Part shown: positions 61,475 through 64,000 of the stretch, one piece after another
Numbering within the stretch: the stretch's first letter is position 1
How the letters are laid out: every line of letters starts with the position of its first letter
NCBI RefSeq assembly: GCF_943371865.1
Contig: NZ_CALRWL010000002.1
Location: 274,981 to 338,980 of the forward strand
DNA from: Azorhizobium sp943371865
GTDB lineage: Bacteria > Pseudomonadota > Alphaproteobacteria > Rhizobiales > Xanthobacteraceae
Length of the DNA stretch: 64,000 nt
Reading direction: 5' to 3'
The notes under the pieces: model-generated
Database searches by the model: none
What the model saw: only the letters and a program-made list of their open reading frames with translations
What the model was told of the DNA's origin: nothing
Position numbers and translations under genes: made by a program

Positions 61475-63115
61475 TCACAGGCCCTTTGCCATTTCCCGCA
61501 GCTTGAACTTCTGGATCTTGCCGGTGGAGGTCTTGGGAATCTCTTCGAACAGGATGGTACGCGGGCATTTGAAGGCGGCCAGATGCAACCGGCAGTGGGC
61601 CACCAGTTCCTCCATGGTGGCGCTGGCGCCGGCTCGGAGCTCCACAAACGCCACCGGGGTCTCGCCCCATTTGTCGTCGGGCCGCGCCACCACCGCCGCG
61701 GCGCTGATGGCTGGATGCTTGTAGAGGGCGTCTTCCACCTCGATGGAGGAGATGTTCTCGCCGCCGGAGATGATGATGTCCTTGGAACGGTCCTTCAGCT
61801 GCACATAGCCGTCCGGGTGCTTCACTCCGAGGTCGCCGGAGTGGAACCAGCCGCCGGCGAAGGCGGAATCGGTGGCGGTGGGGTTCTTCAGATAGCCCTT
61901 CATCACCACATTGCCGCGGAACATAACTTCGCCGATGGTCTCGCCATCAGCGGGCACCGGCACCATCGTGTCCGGGTCCATCACGTCCAGCGCTTCAAGG
62001 GCGCTGTAGCGCACGCCCTGGCGAGATTTCTTGGCGGCGCGCTCGGCGCTGGGCAGGGCGTCCCACTCGGTGTGCCAGTCATTCACCACGGCGGGGCCAT
62101 AGACCTCGGTCAGCCCATAGACATGGACGACGTGGAAGCCGGCATCCTGCATCGCCTCCAGCACTGCGGCCGGAGGCGGCGCGGCCGCAGTGATGAAAGA
62201 CACCGCGCTGGGCAGAGGGCGCTTGTCCTCGGCCGGGGCGTTCAGCAGCGTGGACATAACGATGGGCGCGCCGCACATGTGGGTCACGCCGTGGTCGGCG
62301 ATGGCGTCGAAGATCGGCTTGGCACGCACCTGGCGCAGGCACACATGGGTGCCCGCCACCACCGACACCGACCAGGGGAAGCACCAGCCGTTGCAGTGGA
62401 ACATGGGCAAGGTCCACAGATAGACCGGATGCGCGCCCAAATGGCAGGTGACCACATTGCCCACCGCCAGCAGATGCGCGCCGCGATGGTGATAGACCAC
62501 CCCCTTGGGATCTCCCGTGGTGCCTGATGTGTAATTGAGCGCGATGGCGTTCCACTCGTCGGAGGGCATCGCCCAGGCATAGTCTGGATCGCCGGTCGCA
62601 AGGAAGGTTTCGTATTCCATCTCGCCGATGCGGGCGCCCGGTCCGGCATATTCCGGATCGTCATAGTCGATGACGATGGGCTTGCGGGTGGCGATGGCCA
62701 GCGCCGCCTTGATGACCGGGGAGAATTCCCGGTCCGTGATCAGCACCTTGGCCTCGCCATGGTCAATGGTGAAGGCGAGGATGGCGGCATCCAGCCGGGT
62801 ATTGAAGGCATTCAGCACCGCACCGCACATGGGTACGCCGTAATGGGCCTCGATCATGGCGGGGGTGTTGGACAGCATGACCGCCACCGTGTCGCCGGCA
62901 CCGATGCCACGCCGCTCCAGCGCCGACGCCAGCTGGCGGGCGCGGGCATAGATGTCGCGATAGGTGCGGCTGAGGGCGCCATGGATCACCGCAGGATGGT
63001 CCGGGAACACGCTCGCCGCCCGCTCCAGGAACCCCAGCGGGGTCAGCGGCTGGTGATTGGCCGGGTTGCGGTCGAGGTGACGGTCGAAAATGCGGTGGTC
63101 GCTGTCGCGGTCCAT
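61475..63115 (-). CDS. AMP-forming acyl-CoA synthetase (medium/long-chain)
   Basis: A 546-residue acyl-CoA ligase. The adenylate-forming signature YTSGTTGDPKGVVYHH, VYGLTEVYGP and SGGENISSIEVEDALY are clear, and the C-terminal catalytic Lys lies in STGKIQKFK. It is of the FadD/AlkK/DmdB-like group that activates fatty or methylmercapto acids; the exact acid is not deducible. It is divergent from a propionyl-CoA synthetase gene. Confidence 0.9.
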   Translation of the reverse strand: MDRDSDHRIFDRHLDRNPANHQPLTPLGFLERAASVFPDHPAVIHGALSRTYRDIYARARQLASALERRGIGAGDTVAVMLSNTPAMIEAHYGVPMCGAVLNAFNTRLDAAILAFTIDHGEAKVLITDREFSPVIKAALAIATRKPIVIDYDDPEYAGPGARIGEMEYETFLATGDPDYAWAMPSDEWNAIALNYTSGTTGDPKGVVYHHRGAHLLAVGNVVTCHLGAHPVYLWTLPMFHCNGWCFPWSVSVVAGTHVCLRQVRAKPIFDAIADHGVTHMCGAPIVMSTLLNAPAEDKRPLPSAVSFITAAAPPPAAVLEAMQDAGFHVVHVYGLTEVYGPAVVNDWHTEWDALPSAERAAKKSRQGVRYSALEALDVMDPDTMVPVPADGETIGEVMFRGNVVMKGYLKNPTATDSAFAGGWFHSGDLGVKHPDGYVQLKDRSKDIIISGGENISSIEVEDALYKHPAISAAAVVARPDDKWGETPVAFVELRAGASATMEELVAHCRLHLAAFKCPRTILFEEIPKTSTGKIQKFKLREMAKGL

Positions 63116-63318
63116 GGGTGGCGTTTCCCCAAGTCATGTCGGCTGGTGTCGGCCGGTTGTTCTGTTGCGCGCGACCGTAGCCGAGCGCCTTGCCCTTGCG
63201 CAATTGGCCATGGCCACGACCAAGGTCTTACGCAAAAGATCGGACTTGCCTTGCCCCATCGGCTGGGCGTCAATCGGCGCAACCAAAAGATGAAATCGTG
63301 CACCGGGAGGACGACGCC

Positions 63319-64000
63319 ATGCTCGAGCAGAGCCAGAGCCGCTATGCGCAGACTTATGCGCGTTGGAAGAGCGATCCCAACGCCTTCTGGGGCGCCGCCG
63401 CCAAGGACATCGACTGGATCACAGCCCCGGCCAAGGTGTTCGATCCGGAGGTGGGCGTCTATGGCCGCTGGTTCGTCGATGGTGTCTGCAACACCTGTTA
63501 CAACGCCGTCGATCGGCACGTGGCCGACGGCCGGGGCGCACAGGATGCGCTGATCTACGACAGCCCGGTCACCGGGTCCCGCCGCACCCTGACCTATTCC
63601 GAACTGCTGGCAGAGGTGCGTGTGCTGGGTGCCATCCTGCGCGACCTCGGGGTGGAGAAGGGCGACCGGGTGGTGCTCTACATGCCCATGGTGCCGGAGG
63701 CGGTCATCGCCATGCTGGCATGTGCGCGCATCGGCGCGGTGCATTCCGTAGTGTTCGGCGGCTTTGCCGCCAACGAACTGGCGGTGCGCATCGACGATGC
63801 CCAGCCCAAGGTTGTTCTGGCCGCTTCCTGCGGCATCGAGCCGAACCGGGTCGTGCCTTATAAGCCGCTGCTGGATCTCGCCATCGGCATGGCGCAGCAC
63901 AAGCCTCAGGCCTGCCTCATCCTCCAGCGACCGGAGAAGCCGAGTACGTTGGTGGAAGGCCGGGACCATGATTGGGCCGAGCGCCGCGCCGCCGGCGCCG
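63319..64000 (+). CDS. prpE: Propionyl-CoA synthetase PrpE, N-terminal part (cut by window end)
   Basis: The first 227 residues of an acetyl/propionyl-CoA synthetase-like enzyme; the frame runs off the window. The N-terminus has the ACAS_N pattern (YAQTYARWKSDPNAFWGAAA, WFVDGVCNTCYNAVDRH), and RIGAVHSVVFGGFAANELAV is typical of PrpE. GGGAGG lies 8 nt before the ATG at 63319. It should activate propionate, consistent with the divergent acyl-CoA ligase. AcsA is less likely because of the NTCYNAVDRH motif. Confidence 0.85.
   Translation, partial: MLEQSQSRYAQTYARWKSDPNAFWGAAAKDIDWITAPAKVFDPEVGVYGRWFVDGVCNTCYNAVDRHVADGRGAQDALIYDSPVTGSRRTLTYSELLAEVRVLGAILRDLGVEKGDRVVLYMPMVPEAVIAMLACARIGAVHSVVFGGFAANELAVRIDDAQPKVVLAASCGIEPNRVVPYKPLLDLAIGMAQHKPQACLILQRPEKPSTLVEGRDHDWAERRAAGA

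Overview
The window is GC-rich, tightly packed DNA, with ATGA/GTGA stop-start overlaps common. Gene families and order (ispH-thrB-rnhA, DUF1013/TrcR, tandem Usp, FecI/FecR control of a TonB receptor, a typical Hyphomicrobiales dispersed repeat after position 13283) point to an alphaproteobacterium of the order Hyphomicrobiales. Xanthobacteraceae is plausible but unproven.

Region 1 (1-13.4 kb): the end of an MFS transporter is coupled to a LigI-like amidohydrolase. A complete chemosensory operon follows on the + strand: a soluble chemoreceptor with two signalling tips, a triple CheW protein, CheB, CheR, CheA, a STAS-like mini-protein, CheY, CheC, and a hybrid histidine kinase whose first domain is a LOV blue-light domain with all flavin-contact residues. 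Most genes overlap by 4 nt.

Region 2 (13.4-21.3 kb): a P1B-like metal ATPase with an unusual membrane motif, several small unknown genes, a phthalate-dioxygenase-reductase-type flavoprotein, a Rieske ferredoxin with an unknown partner, DUF2237 and a GreA/GreB-type factor.

Region 3 (21.3-42.1 kb): a hydroxamate siderophore locus. A minus-strand operon reads mbtH-like, NRPS (C-A-T-TE), N-hydroxylase, FhuD-like, FhuB and an IroE/Fes-like esterase. A divergent + operon holds an acyltransferase, a MATE exporter and a PLP enzyme. Between them lie two back-to-back TAAAT-N16-CGT elements, the promoter pattern of PvdS-type iron-starvation sigma factors. Further on are an ECF sigma factor that could read them, a DUF418 protein, a TonB receptor with a signalling domain, FecR, FecI and a FhuC-like ATPase. 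The layout resembles the rhizobial vicibactin (vbs/rpoI) system, but the NRPS condensation domain lacks its catalytic His and no N-acetylase or phosphopantetheinyl transferase was seen.

Region 4 (42.3-44.8 kb): a small lower-GC accessory patch with a FkbM methyltransferase, a ParB-like gene remnant and short unknown genes.

Region 5 (44.8-64 kb): mostly core genes: SHOCT-domain protein, a tRNA with CAT anticodon, SIMPL protein, lipid-kinase-like protein, DUF1328, a PotF-like binding protein, rnhA/thrB/ispH, trcR, tandem Usp, a probable small RNA, glycosyltransferase plus YdjC-type deacetylase, ClC transporter, SbmA/BacA-type ABC exporter, an acyl-CoA ligase and the start of prpE. No CRISPR array, complete insertion sequence or rRNA was seen.
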